Source: Clostridiales bacterium (GTDB lineage Bacteria; Bacillota_A; Clostridia; Christensenellales; Christensenellaceae). From it: 23,671 nucleotides of DNA. Shown here one piece after another: positions 1-6,989 of the stretch. The translations under genes and the position numbers were made by a program. Under the pieces are notes generated by a model. It was not told the DNA's origin and searched no databases. It was given only the letters and a program-made list of their open reading frames with translations. Where the stretch lies: positions 1 through 23,671 of the forward strand of contig QANA01000079.1 of assembly GCA_003149735.1 (NCBI GenBank), read 5' to 3'. The first letter of the stretch is position 1; each line of letters opens with the position of its first letter.

Positions 1-337
1 AGAATATCGTTCGCGTAGGAGAAGAACTAAAAAAACTGCTGGAAGAGAAAGGGTTTCGGGTCATTCATGATACAACAGATCATGAGCCGCCAAAGTTAGC
101 CACGGCATATGAACGATCTGAGCAGACTATGCGTTATTATCAGGAAAAATATCCAGATATGGATTTGTATATTGACCTGCATCGGGATGCTGCAGATGTG
201 GAAAAAAGTAAAGACGATGTCGTTATACTTGAAGGAAAGCGTTGTGCGCGCATCATGTTTGTAGTAGGTAAGGGAACTAAATATGAGGATAAACCGGATT
301 TTGATGCTAACTATGCGCTGGCAGAGCGGCTGACGCA
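1..337 (+). repeat. Direct repeat, left copy (internal spoIIP fragment)
   Basis: Bases 1-337 match 2905-3241 at a constant offset of 2904, with a single difference (G287 versus A3191, synonymous Glu codon). The match stops after base 337: the left copy then enters holA, whereas the right copy continues through spoIIP. The fragment covers SpoIIP residues of about 126-236. It lacks the N-terminal zinc-binding HTH motif, which would lie left of the window, and the C-terminal catalytic region. It is either the right edge of an upstream copy in a tandem duplication or a contig-end assembly error. Confidence 0.97.
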
Positions 338-1085
338 AGATGTGTATGTCAGTGAAAAAACGTTTTCTTTTGAAAAAATACTGGAAGTATTGCCTGAACA
401 GACGAAATTAGTGTTGTATTATTCCAAAAAGCCGGATATGCGCAAGGCTGTATATAAAGAAATCAAGAAGAAAGCCGTCTGTGCAGAAGGAGATAGTTTA
501 AAAGAAGATGCACTGTTGAAATGGCTGATAAGCAGTGCAAAGAAAGAGGGAATACGGCTTGCAAAGCCGGTAGCGGAGCTGCTGATTGAAATTTGCGGAA
601 GTGAGATGTATGCGCTGAAAAATGAATTGGAGAAATTGAAATACGCGCAGATATTTCAACCGACTGAAGAAGATATGAGGAATATTGTTGCCGGAAGTAG
701 AGAATATGATATTTTTAATTTTCACAATGCGATGATGGCGGGAAATTATAGCGAAGCATTTAATATTTTTGAAAAACTTCGCAGGGATAGAAGCGCATTA
801 ATGGGATTTATCGGTTTGCTGGTTTCTAAATTCTCCCCAATGTATATGGCACGCCAATGTGCAGATGCAGGAATGAATGACCGGCAGATCGCCGAACGAT
901 TAAGCCAAGCAACTGGAATAAAACATTACCCGGCTTTGTTTGCGGCACGGGATTGCCGAGATTTTCAGTTGGAGCAAATCAGGCGGGCATTGCAGGAACT
1001 GGAGCAGGCTGATCGGGCTTTAAAGACGGGAGGAAAATTGCCGGAATACAAACTGATGTTTTTGAAAATTTATGGGAAAGTGTAA
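1..1085 (+). pseudogene. holA: In-frame chimera: SpoIIP middle fragment fused to DNA polymerase III delta subunit lacking its N-terminus
   Basis: One open frame runs from the window edge to the TAA at 1083-1085. Up to base 337 it encodes SpoIIP residues. From 338 it reads DVYVSEKTF and continues as about 248 residues resembling the delta subunit of the clamp loader (domain II, then the helical domain III with ALKNELEKL and the C-terminal LPEYKLMFLKIYGK). Delta proteins are usually about 330-340 residues, so roughly 85 N-terminal residues, including part of the clamp-binding domain I, are missing. Delta opens the sliding clamp within the clamp-loader complex at the replication fork. The order holA-rpsT-gpr-spoIIP is usual in Clostridia, so the holA part is in its expected place and its 5' end has been replaced. 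A functional delta is unlikely from this copy. An intact holA is expected elsewhere, perhaps immediately upstream. Confidence 0.85.
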
Positions 1086-1088
1086 TAT

Positions 1089-1118
1089 AAAAACTCGTAT
1101 TGGCCAATACGAGTTTTT
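1089..1118. terminator. Bidirectional terminator between holA and rpsT
   Basis: A perfect 30-base palindrome with 15-base arms (AAAAACTCGTATTGG and its complement) has A-runs on the left and T-runs on the right. It can therefore end transcription from both the rightward holA and the leftward rpsT. It lies four bases after the holA stop and 45 bases past the rpsT stop. Confidence 0.9.
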
Positions 1119-1162
1119 GCTTTTTGCAACATTTGCTATTCGAATAGAAAATTCACTAAAAT

Positions 1163-1417
1163 TTATTTTGCGAGCTTTTTCGCAAGAGACGCCTTCGTGC
1201 GTGCTGCTTTGTTGGCATGAATGATACCTTTGGTAACAGCCTTGTCTACTTTGCTGACAGTCTCGTTGTAAATGCTGGTAAGATCTTCTGCTTCGGAAGC
1301 CACAGCAGCATCAAATTTTTTAAGTTGCGTCTTGAGAGCAGATTTGAGGACTCTGTTTTCAGCGGATTTTCTCTCTATAACTTTGATGCGCTTTTTGGCC
1401 GACTTGATATTAGCCAT
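1163..1417 (-). CDS. rpsT: 30S ribosomal protein S20
   Basis: The 84-residue lysine- and alanine-rich protein begins MANIKSAKKRI and carries the S20 signature around HANKAARTKASLAKKL. Length and composition are normal for S20, which binds 16S rRNA early in assembly of the small subunit. The ATG at 1417 follows an AGAGGTGA ribosome binding site. A convincing sigma-A promoter lies upstream at 1456-1484. The gene is transcribed convergently with holA and divergently from gpr, the common clostridial arrangement. S20 synthesis is post-transcriptionally autoregulated in some bacteria, but nothing in this leader shows that. Confidence 0.97.
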   Translation of the reverse strand: MANIKSAKKRIKVIERKSAENRVLKSALKTQLKKFDAAVASEAEDLTSIYNETVSKVDKAVTKGIIHANKAARTKASLAKKLAK

Positions 1418-1455
1418 AATTTCACCTCTTATACAATATTTTGATTAACATTGAA

Positions 1456-1484
1456 ATAATACCACAGGAATATGCTGATTGCAA
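1456..1484 (-). promoter_or_regulatory. Sigma-A promoter of rpsT
   Basis: On the minus strand, TTGCAA (1484-1479) and TATTAT (1461-1456) are separated by exactly 17 bases. The predicted start is near 1449, giving a leader of about 32 bases before the ATG at 1417. Confidence 0.7.
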
Positions 1485-1548
1485 GGGATTTTTTCAATAA
1501 TTTTGTGCAGAATAGGATTTATCTACACAAAAGAAGGAGAAAAGCAAT

Positions 1549-2466
1549 ATGGTTTCCAGAAGAACGGATTTGGCGATTGAACTGCAGGAAGGATTGAAGC
1601 AGCCTTTATGTGGAGTACGCAGGGAAGAAAAGAGATTGGAGAACGGAATTTCCTATACGCGAGTAAAGATTGAGGAAGAACAGGCGAGTAAAGAATTGGG
1701 TAAACCTTGTGGAACCTATCTTTCGCTGCAGTGGGAGGATATGGCGGGTAAAAGTAGAGCTCAATTACATGAGTTTTCTGTGCAGGCAGCAAAAATGATC
1801 AGGGAATTGCAGGGAATAAAGCAAGCAAAGAGGATTTTGGTTGCTGGATTGGGAAACCGGAAAATTACCCCGGATTCATATGGACCACGTGTATGTGACA
1901 GATTATTTGTAACACGGCATCTATTGCATGCAACTCCGGATTTTCTGCAGGAGGGATATCGGGAAGTATGTGCCATTGCACCGGGTGTTATGGGAGTGAC
2001 CGGTATGGAGACCTGTGAAATTATCAAAGGGGTGGCTGATTTGGTAGAACCGGACCTGATTGTGGCAGTAGACGCTTTAGCTTCGGAAAAAACGGAACGA
2101 ATCGGCGCGATTTTACAAGTCAGTGATACAGGAATACAACCGGGTTCGGGCTTGGGAAATGCGTGTAGAGCACTGGATGCTGCTTATTTGGGAACAAATG
2201 TTGTCTCCATGGGAATCCCTATGGTGACTTATGCTTCGGTTATTGCAGATGGTCTGGTGAGAGAAGCTTTTCGGGGAAAAGCAAATGAGCAGGATATCAG
2301 ACAATTTATGGAAGCAATCAATTCTGCTCAGGGAGCAGAACTGATTGTTACAACCCGGCATATTGACGTGTTGGCAGATAAAGCGGCCGAAGCGACGGCA
2401 ATGGCTCTCAACATGGCGCTGCATCCGGGATTTGATGCTGAATTGGCAGCATTGCTGGCAGATTAA
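1549..2466 (+). CDS. gpr: Germination protease Gpr (spore protease, peptidase family A25)
   Basis: Gpr degrades the small acid-soluble proteins that coat spore DNA, supplying amino acids at germination. The 305-residue protein has the expected motifs: RTDLA near the N-terminus, AGLGNRKITPDSYGP with Asp109, and DLIVAVDALAS with Asp175. These correspond in motif and 66-residue spacing to the catalytic aspartates D127 and D193 of the Bacillus megaterium enzyme. Gpr is made as a zymogen that cleaves itself at a TD-LA bond. Here that bond would be after Asp7, so the propeptide is only about seven residues. The ATG follows AAGGAG with good spacing. Expression in other spore formers uses forespore sigma factors (F and G), but I could not identify such a promoter with confidence. 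The gene is 65 bases upstream of spoIIP. Confidence 0.97.
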   Translation: MVSRRTDLAIELQEGLKQPLCGVRREEKRLENGISYTRVKIEEEQASKELGKPCGTYLSLQWEDMAGKSRAQLHEFSVQAAKMIRELQGIKQAKRILVAGLGNRKITPDSYGPRVCDRLFVTRHLLHATPDFLQEGYREVCAIAPGVMGVTGMETCEIIKGVADLVEPDLIVAVDALASEKTERIGAILQVSDTGIQPGSGLGNACRALDAAYLGTNVVSMGIPMVTYASVIADGLVREAFRGKANEQDIRQFMEAINSAQGAELIVTTRHIDVLADKAAEATAMALNMALHPGFDAELAALLAD

Positions 2467-2531
2467 AGCAGGCCGGGTATAAAACCGATTTTTTCTGAAT
2501 AGAAATAATTCAGGAACGAGGAGGTTTTACT

Positions 2532-3431
2532 ATGAGGCAATCAAAAATGCGAATCATGACGCTGATATTTTGTCTGGCAACATTGATCTGTATGTTGCAG
2601 AACCAAATGGATGGACGGGCAGATTCCGCGGAGGAAGCCTCTGTTTTTCGTTTGTATCCTAAAGAAACCAGTGCCTTTGCCTGGCTGCTGCCTTCGGTGG
2701 AAGAAGCGGCAGAAAAAGAATACGAATGCTTTCTTCCTTTTTTTGGAAAAGAGGAAGGCGAACAGGCAGAAGAGGGTAGTGAGTTCAGTGTTTCGGGAGA
2801 AGTACATATACTGATTTACCATACACATACAACAGAAGCGTATCGGATGGATGGGACGGATGTTTATGAAGAATCCGGATTCTCGCGCACAAAGAATAAT
2901 GAACAGAATATCGTTCGCGTAGGAGAAGAACTAAAAAAACTGCTGGAAGAGAAAGGGTTTCGGGTCATTCATGATACAACAGATCATGAGCCGCCAAAGT
3001 TAGCCACGGCATATGAACGATCTGAGCAGACTATGCGTTATTATCAGGAAAAATATCCAGATATGGATTTGTATATTGACCTGCATCGGGATGCTGCAGA
3101 TGTGGAAAAAAGTAAAGACGATGTCGTTATACTTGAAGGAAAGCGTTGTGCGCGCATCATGTTTGTAGTAGGTAAGGGAACTAAATATGAAGATAAACCG
3201 GATTTTGATGCTAACTATGCGCTGGCAGAGCGGCTGACGCAGCAGCTGGATACTTATGACGCGCGTTTTACACGGGACATTCGTATTAAAGACGGAAGAT
3301 ATAATCAGCATATCAGCAATATGTGTTTGCTGATTGAAGTTGGACACAATGCCAATACATTGCAGGATGCACTGAATAGCACTTATTATCTGGCAGAAGC
3401 AATTGCTGATACCGTTCGCATAGTTGATTAG
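2532..3431 (+). CDS. spoIIP: Stage II sporulation protein P (cell-wall amidase/endopeptidase)
   Basis: SpoIIP works with SpoIID and SpoIIM to degrade septal peptidoglycan and drive engulfment of the forespore. It cleaves stem peptides from glycan (amidase) and cross-links (endopeptidase). The 299-residue protein has an N-terminal membrane anchor or signal (about residues 7-24), a low-complexity acidic linker, then the SpoIIP domain. The domain begins ILIYHTHTTEAY (His97, His99, Glu102) and ends near LLIEVGHN (Glu269, the probable catalytic or zinc residue). The start ATG is preceded by GAGGAGG. It is somewhat shorter than the Bacillus protein, mostly in the linker. Bases 2905-3241 are repeated at the left edge of the window. 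This copy is complete and probably functional. Confidence 0.95.
   Translation: MRQSKMRIMTLIFCLATLICMLQNQMDGRADSAEEASVFRLYPKETSAFAWLLPSVEEAAEKEYECFLPFFGKEEGEQAEEGSEFSVSGEVHILIYHTHTTEAYRMDGTDVYEESGFSRTKNNEQNIVRVGEELKKLLEEKGFRVIHDTTDHEPPKLATAYERSEQTMRYYQEKYPDMDLYIDLHRDAADVEKSKDDVVILEGKRCARIMFVVGKGTKYEDKPDFDANYALAERLTQQLDTYDARFTRDIRIKDGRYNQHISNMCLLIEVGHNANTLQDALNSTYYLAEAIADTVRIVD
2905..3241 (+). repeat. Direct repeat, right copy (inside intact spoIIP)
   Basis: This is the partner of the repeat at 1-337 and lies within the intact spoIIP gene. The bases on both sides continue the spoIIP reading frame without interruption, so this copy is in its native context and the left one is the displaced copy. 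Confidence 0.97.
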
Positions 3432-3452
3432 CATCTCCAAAGCGTGTATAAT
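3424..3452 (+). promoter_or_regulatory. Sigma-A promoter of murI
   Basis: TTGATT (3424-3429) and a perfect TATAAT (3447-3452) are separated by 17 bases. The -35 box overlaps the spoIIP stop codon. This gives the housekeeping racemase a vegetative promoter independent of the sporulation gene before it. Confidence 0.75.
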
Positions 3453-3487
3453 AATGTTTACTTAAAAGATGCGGTAGGAGATGTGAT

Positions 3488-4264
3488 ATGGATAGCAGAG
3501 ATCGCCCCATTGGTTTTTTTGATTCGGGCGTAGGCGGCCTTTCTGTACTGAAACATGCGATTGCGGAATTACCGAATGAGGATTTTTTGTTCTATGGTGA
3601 TTGCGCTAACGTTCCTTATGGGGAAAAGACGCCGGAAGAAGTGCGTAGCCTGACGATGTCCTGTTGTGATTTACTGTATAAAAAAGGTGCGAAAGCGCTG
3701 TTAATTGCCTGTAACACAGCAACAAGCGCTGCAATCCATGCCATGCGGGAAAAGTATCAGATGCCGGTAGTCAGTATGGAACCGGCAGTGAAGCCGGCTA
3801 ATCTCAGCAAAAAGCCGGGAAAAATTCTGGTGATGGCCACTCCGGGAACGATTGCAAGCAGTCGTTATGCACGATTGGTAGATCGTATTGGATGCAGAGA
3901 ACGGCTGATTGATTTACCTTGTGGGGGATTAGCGGATCTGTTGGAACATGGTGAATTTGAAAGCCCGGAAATCAGAACTTATTTGCGGGAAAAATTACAG
4001 CCATTTTCCGGCTGCGAAATTTCAGGAATTGTAATTGGATGTACACATTACTCATTTATAACGGAGCAGATATCTCAGGCGGCGCATGAAATATTGCGGG
4101 GAGCCTGCGATATTTACGATGGGATGTACGGTACGGTAAGGCATTTAAAAACATTGCTGCAGGAGCAGCAGTTAGATAGCCATACACCTGGCGGTAATGT
4201 ACAGTTATTTGCTTCCGGAGATCAAAAACATCTGGAAGTTATGAAAAAAATTTTGGAAATTTAA
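3488..4264 (+). CDS. murI: Glutamate racemase
   Basis: This cofactor-independent enzyme interconverts L- and D-glutamate, supplying D-Glu for the second position of the peptidoglycan stem peptide. The 258-residue protein has all family landmarks: IGFFDSGVGGLS at the N-terminus, IACNTATSAA with catalytic Cys75, and VIGCTHYSF with catalytic Cys185. Length is typical. The ATG follows TAGGAGATG. It is preceded by its own promoter and followed 17 bases later by a terminator hairpin, so it appears to be a single-gene transcript. Confidence 0.97.
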   Translation: MDSRDRPIGFFDSGVGGLSVLKHAIAELPNEDFLFYGDCANVPYGEKTPEEVRSLTMSCCDLLYKKGAKALLIACNTATSAAIHAMREKYQMPVVSMEPAVKPANLSKKPGKILVMATPGTIASSRYARLVDRIGCRERLIDLPCGGLADLLEHGEFESPEIRTYLREKLQPFSGCEISGIVIGCTHYSFITEQISQAAHEILRGACDIYDGMYGTVRHLKTLLQEQQLDSHTPGGNVQLFASGDQKHLEVMKKILEI

Positions 4265-4280
4265 AGAAAAGATAGAAAGC

Positions 4281-4311
4281 AGACGGAACATTTTGACAAA
4301 TGATTCCGTCT
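4281..4311 (+). terminator. Terminator of murI
   Basis: The left arm AGACGGAA-CATTT pairs with AAATG-A-TTCCGTCT (13 base pairs with one bulged A) around a TGAC loop, followed by a T-rich tail (TATTTTAT). It begins 17 bases after the murI stop. The downstream open frame could be extended back to an ATG at 4300, but that would lie inside this hairpin, which argues for the later start at 4348. Confidence 0.8.
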
Positions 4312-4322
4312 TATTTTATAGA
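4293..4322 (+). promoter_or_regulatory. Possible promoter of the zinc-finger gene, overlapping the murI terminator
   Basis: A consensus TTGACA (4293-4298) sits at the apex of the murI terminator hairpin. TATAGA follows at 4317-4322 with an 18-base spacer. Transcription would start near 4329, about 19 bases before the ATG at 4348. Confidence 0.45.
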
Positions 4323-4347
4323 AAAAAGTAAAGTAAAGGTAAGTTAT

Positions 4348-5097
4348 ATGGATTGTAATAGGTGCAGAGAACAGCTGGATGCATATCTGGATCAGGAGTT
4401 GACAGCGGTAGAGCAGGAACAGGTAGAAGAACACCTGTGTCAATGTGAGCAATGCCGCCGGGTACTGCGACAAATGGAACGGATGCAGGAGGAGATATCT
4501 CATCTGCAGATACAGGCACCTGCGGAATTTGCGGAAAAAGCTGTGCAGCAGTTGCAGAATGAAACGGCAGTCCGAAAGAGAAAAGTACGGCAATGGGTTT
4601 CAGGGATGAGTGCAGCGGCAGCTTGTCTTCTGCTTGTATTTATCGGTCCGGCTATTTTCAAACAAGCGGGGAATAAGAAAACGGCGGAACAGTATAGTAT
4701 ACAGGAATCTGCTTATGCGGAACCTCGGGAAACAGAAGATATAGAAGTGTCTTTGACCGAACAACAAGTTGTTTTGGAAGAGAATTTTTCTGATTCTGTG
4801 CAAGAGCCTGGGTATAATCAAGGTGATGAGCCTTCTTCCGGAAATTCTCCCGGGAACTGTTTGGTAGAATCTGTTTCGATTGAGATGCGCAGCGCGGACA
4901 TGCAGTGGCTGGTACAGAAACTCCAAAGTTTTTGGGGTGAAGAGGTATCTCTTTATCTGGAGAAAACAGAAAAAGGTGTTTTGCTCTATGATATAGCACA
5001 GTATGAAGCACAGCTGCAGCTGTGGCTTCAGGAAAAAGGATATCAGTTGCCGGAATATGCGGCAGAAATGCTGTATGTGGAATTGATTTCTACCTGA
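4348..5097 (+). CDS. Anti-sigma-factor-like zinc-finger membrane protein (zf-HC2)
   Basis: The 249-residue protein starts with a zf-HC2 / ZAS-type fold. Cys3 and Cys6 are followed by the H-x3-C-x2-C motif (His29, Cys33, Cys36), the hallmark of anti-sigma factors that hold an ECF sigma factor at the membrane. A coiled-coil-like stretch follows, then one transmembrane helix at about residues 84-104, then an acidic extracytoplasmic region of about 140 residues that I do not recognise. The family would predict a neighbouring sigma-factor gene, but none is present: murI is upstream and a symporter faces it downstream. The role as an anti-sigma factor is therefore inference, and some zf-HC2 proteins have other roles. 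The start at 4348 is chosen because the in-frame ATG at 4300 lies in the upstream terminator. The ribosome binding site (AAAGGTAAG) is modest. Confidence 0.75.
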   Translation: MDCNRCREQLDAYLDQELTAVEQEQVEEHLCQCEQCRRVLRQMERMQEEISHLQIQAPAEFAEKAVQQLQNETAVRKRKVRQWVSGMSAAAACLLLVFIGPAIFKQAGNKKTAEQYSIQESAYAEPRETEDIEVSLTEQQVVLEENFSDSVQEPGYNQGDEPSSGNSPGNCLVESVSIEMRSADMQWLVQKLQSFWGEEVSLYLEKTEKGVLLYDIAQYEAQLQLWLQEKGYQLPEYAAEMLYVELIST

Positions 5098-5109
5098 TAA
5101 ACAGATAAA

Positions 5110-6462
5110 TTAATCAGAAGCAACTCCTTGCTCACGATTTTTTGAATATAAAATTTCCCGAATTTCTTTATGAAGCGCTGTGATAGAAAGCAAGTTGGGT
5201 AGCGTCATTAAGGCGTTAAAAATATCCGAAAGTTGCCATATGATTTCGACATGCAGAAAAAAACCAAGAAAAAGAGAAAAGAGGAATAAGATCAAATATA
5301 CAGTCAAGAAGCTCTTTTTTTCCGGAAAAAGATATTCTGTTGCACGGCGGCCGCAAAGAGACCAGCCAAGTGGAGCCATAAAAGCAAACAGACAAATGGA
5401 AAAACCCAAAAGACCTGTGCCGAGCGGAGAAGTGAGCGAGGAGAACGCACGCAGTGCGAGGACGGTACTATCCTGATAGGAATCAAAAGGGATTCCTTGC
5501 TCAATTTGGGCGAGGAGAAATAAAAACCCGCTGACGGTGCAGATCAATAGCGTGCTGATGCCTGATTCGGCAATTCCGAGCAATCCCTCGTGATAAGGTG
5601 TTGTATTAGGAATCTCTGCGTGAATGATAGGTGCACTACCCAGACCTGCTTCATTGGAAAAGATACCGCGCGCGATGCCGATGCGTACACATTTGGCCGA
5701 GAACAGGCCGATGATACCTCCGCAGATTGAACTGCCGGAAAATGCATCTTTTATAATGATATGCAGTAATGAGGGAAGTAAAGCGCGGTGGGAGAAGAGG
5801 AGAAAGCAGCCAAATAGTAAATAACAGATAGCAGCTGCAGGCACTGCGATGGAAGCAAAATTACTGATATATGAAGCATTGTGGAAAAGAAAGAAGGAAT
5901 ATATAACTAACAGAGGAATGGCAATATAATTCGGCGAAATTCCGGTCATATAGTGCATGGAAGAAGCGAGCGCATTGGATTGACACATGCTTCCGATACC
6001 GAAAGAAGCAAAAATGGAAAAAAGGCAAAATAAAATGGAAAGCAATCGGCATCGCAATGCTTTATGAATATAAAACATAGGTCCACCACGGAAACCCAAA
6101 GAGGTTTTTTCGCGATATTTGACTGCCAGGGCAATTTCAGAGAATTTGATCATCATACCCAGAAGAGCAGAGATCCACATCCAGAAAATAGCTCCCGGGC
6201 CGCCAACGGAAAGAGCAGAGGCTACGCCGGCAATACTTCCGATGCCGATGCTGCCGCCGAGCGCAGTAAAAAGCGGTTTGAGGGTGTGTTTCTGGTTGGG
6301 AAATAGTGAGCGCAGCCAACAGGTAAGATGCGTCAATTGGAAAAAGCCGGAAATACTGCTCAGATAGACTCCTGTACATAAAATAAGTAAAAGCGTGGGC
6401 GGACCCCAGAGTATATCTGCAGTTTTGGAAATCAGTGAGGACAACATAGAAGAAAACTCCAT
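5110..6462 (-). CDS. Sodium:alanine symporter family protein (AGCS)
   Basis: This 450-residue, strongly hydrophobic protein has about 10-11 predicted membrane helices. It carries AGCS family signatures: the GGSIGIGSIAGVASAL and GGPGAIFWMWISALLGM blocks near residues 70-105, FRGGPMFYI, and GIARGIFSNEAGLGSAP in the middle. The family imports alanine or glycine (sometimes glutamine) with sodium. The exact substrate cannot be read from sequence. Length matches the family. The ATG at 6462 has a weak ribosome binding site. The ATG five codons in (6447) has GGAG nine bases before it and could be the true start. It faces the zinc-finger gene (12 bases apart) and diverges from mazF. No confident promoter was found for it. 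Confidence 0.92.
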   Translation of the reverse strand: MEFSSMLSSLISKTADILWGPPTLLLILCTGVYLSSISGFFQLTHLTCWLRSLFPNQKHTLKPLFTALGGSIGIGSIAGVASALSVGGPGAIFWMWISALLGMMIKFSEIALAVKYREKTSLGFRGGPMFYIHKALRCRLLSILFCLFSIFASFGIGSMCQSNALASSMHYMTGISPNYIAIPLLVIYSFFLFHNASYISNFASIAVPAAAICYLLFGCFLLFSHRALLPSLLHIIIKDAFSGSSICGGIIGLFSAKCVRIGIARGIFSNEAGLGSAPIIHAEIPNTTPYHEGLLGIAESGISTLLICTVSGFLFLLAQIEQGIPFDSYQDSTVLALRAFSSLTSPLGTGLLGFSICLFAFMAPLGWSLCGRRATEYLFPEKKSFLTVYLILFLFSLFLGFFLHVEIIWQLSDIFNALMTLPNLLSITALHKEIREILYSKNREQGVASD

Positions 6463-6472
6463 AACAGAATTT

Positions 6473-6501
6473 TTGCCACTTGTCGCATAATGGCATATTA
6501 T
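6473..6501 (+). promoter_or_regulatory. Sigma-A promoter of the mazF-like gene
   Basis: TTGCCA (6473-6478) and TATTAT (6496-6501) are separated by 17 bases. The start would be near 6508, giving a leader of about 19 bases that just contains the AGAGGTGG ribosome binding site before the ATG at 6527. Confidence 0.65.
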
Positions 6502-6526
6502 AGGATATATAGAGGTGGTGAAAAAT

Positions 6527-6868
6527 ATGCCAAACCGCGGAGATATCTATTTTGCGGATCTTGACCCAGTTATGGGCTCAGAACAGGGTGGAACACGCCC
6601 TGTTTTGATTATTCAAAACGATGTTGGCAATAAATATAGCCCTACGGTGATCGTCGCAGCCATTACGTCGAGCATGAAAAAGGGAAATCTTCCTACGCAT
6701 ATAAAAATCGAAGGAGTAAAAGGGCTGCAGGAAAAAAGCTATATTCTGTTGGAACAGTTGCGTACATTGGATAAGCGGCGCCTGCTGCGCAAAGTGGCGG
6801 AGTTGCCAAATGATATATTGCAGAAAGTGGATGCAGCATTGATGATCAGCATTGGCTGCAAATGTTAA
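6527..6868 (+). CDS. MazF/EndoA (PemK) family endoribonuclease toxin
   Basis: The 113-residue protein is a full-length PemK/MazF-type mRNA interferase. It begins [20 protein letters not shown] and continues [15 protein letters not shown], with the conserved Arg and the VAAITSS core strand, and ends in the typical [22 protein letters not shown] helix. EndoA of Bacillus cuts single-stranded RNA at specific short motifs and is neutralised by a small antitoxin (EndoAI/MazE) usually encoded just upstream. No such gene is present here: upstream is the divergent symporter. The ATG at 6527 is preferred over an in-frame GTG at 6515, because AGAGGTGG (6511-6518) is then correctly spaced and the GTG would overlap that site. 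The gene has its own promoter and terminator. Confidence 0.93.
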   Translation: MPNRGDIYFADLDPVMGSEQGGTRPVLIIQNDVGNKYSPTVIVAAITSSMKKGNLPTHIKIEGVKGLQEKSYILLEQLRTLDKRRLLRKVAELPNDILQKVDAALMISIGCKC

Positions 6869-6870
6869 AG

Positions 6871-6899
6871 AGCGCGCGCTTTTTCGCGCGCTTTTCTAT
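6871..6899 (+). terminator. Terminator of the mazF-like gene
   Basis: AGCGCGCG (6871-6878) pairs perfectly with CGCGCGCT (6885-6892) around a CTTTTT loop, followed by TTTCT. It begins two bases after the stop codon. Confidence 0.88.
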
Positions 6900-6918
6900 G
6901 CTTAAAAAGAATAAAAAG

Positions 6919-6947
6919 TTGAAATAATGGAAGGAGTATTATAAAAT
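6919..6947 (+). promoter_or_regulatory. Sigma-A promoter of the tsaE-ddl operon
   Basis: TTGAAA (6919-6924) and TAAAAT (6942-6947) are separated by 17 bases, directly after the mazF terminator. The start would be near 6954. The AAGGAG at 6931-6936 lies between the boxes and so would not be in the message. This supports the tsaE start at 6990 with its nearer GGAGA site. Confidence 0.6.
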
Positions 6948-6989
6948 AGAATATAAATTGCTATGAGAAATAATACATTGGAGAAAACT

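Noticed and set aside
1418..1548. Sporulation sigma-factor promoter for gpr
   Set aside because: Weak matches such as GAATATG with CAATAAT were seen, but none fits the sigma-F or sigma-G consensus well enough to report.
2495..2513. CTGAAT/ATTCAG inverted repeat between gpr and spoIIP
   Set aside because: The stem is only six base pairs of AT-rich sequence with no T-run after it, so it is not convincing as a terminator or operator.
3000..3440. 146-codon open frame on the minus strand inside spoIIP
   Set aside because: It is antisense to intact spoIIP, which has strong motifs. Its translation is Cys- and Ile-rich with no recognisable domain. A shorter part recurs at 96-338 only because of the repeat.
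4300..4347. Longer start for the zinc-finger protein at ATG 4300
   Set aside because: It lies in the murI terminator hairpin, has no ribosome binding site, and the added residues lie before the zinc-finger domain.
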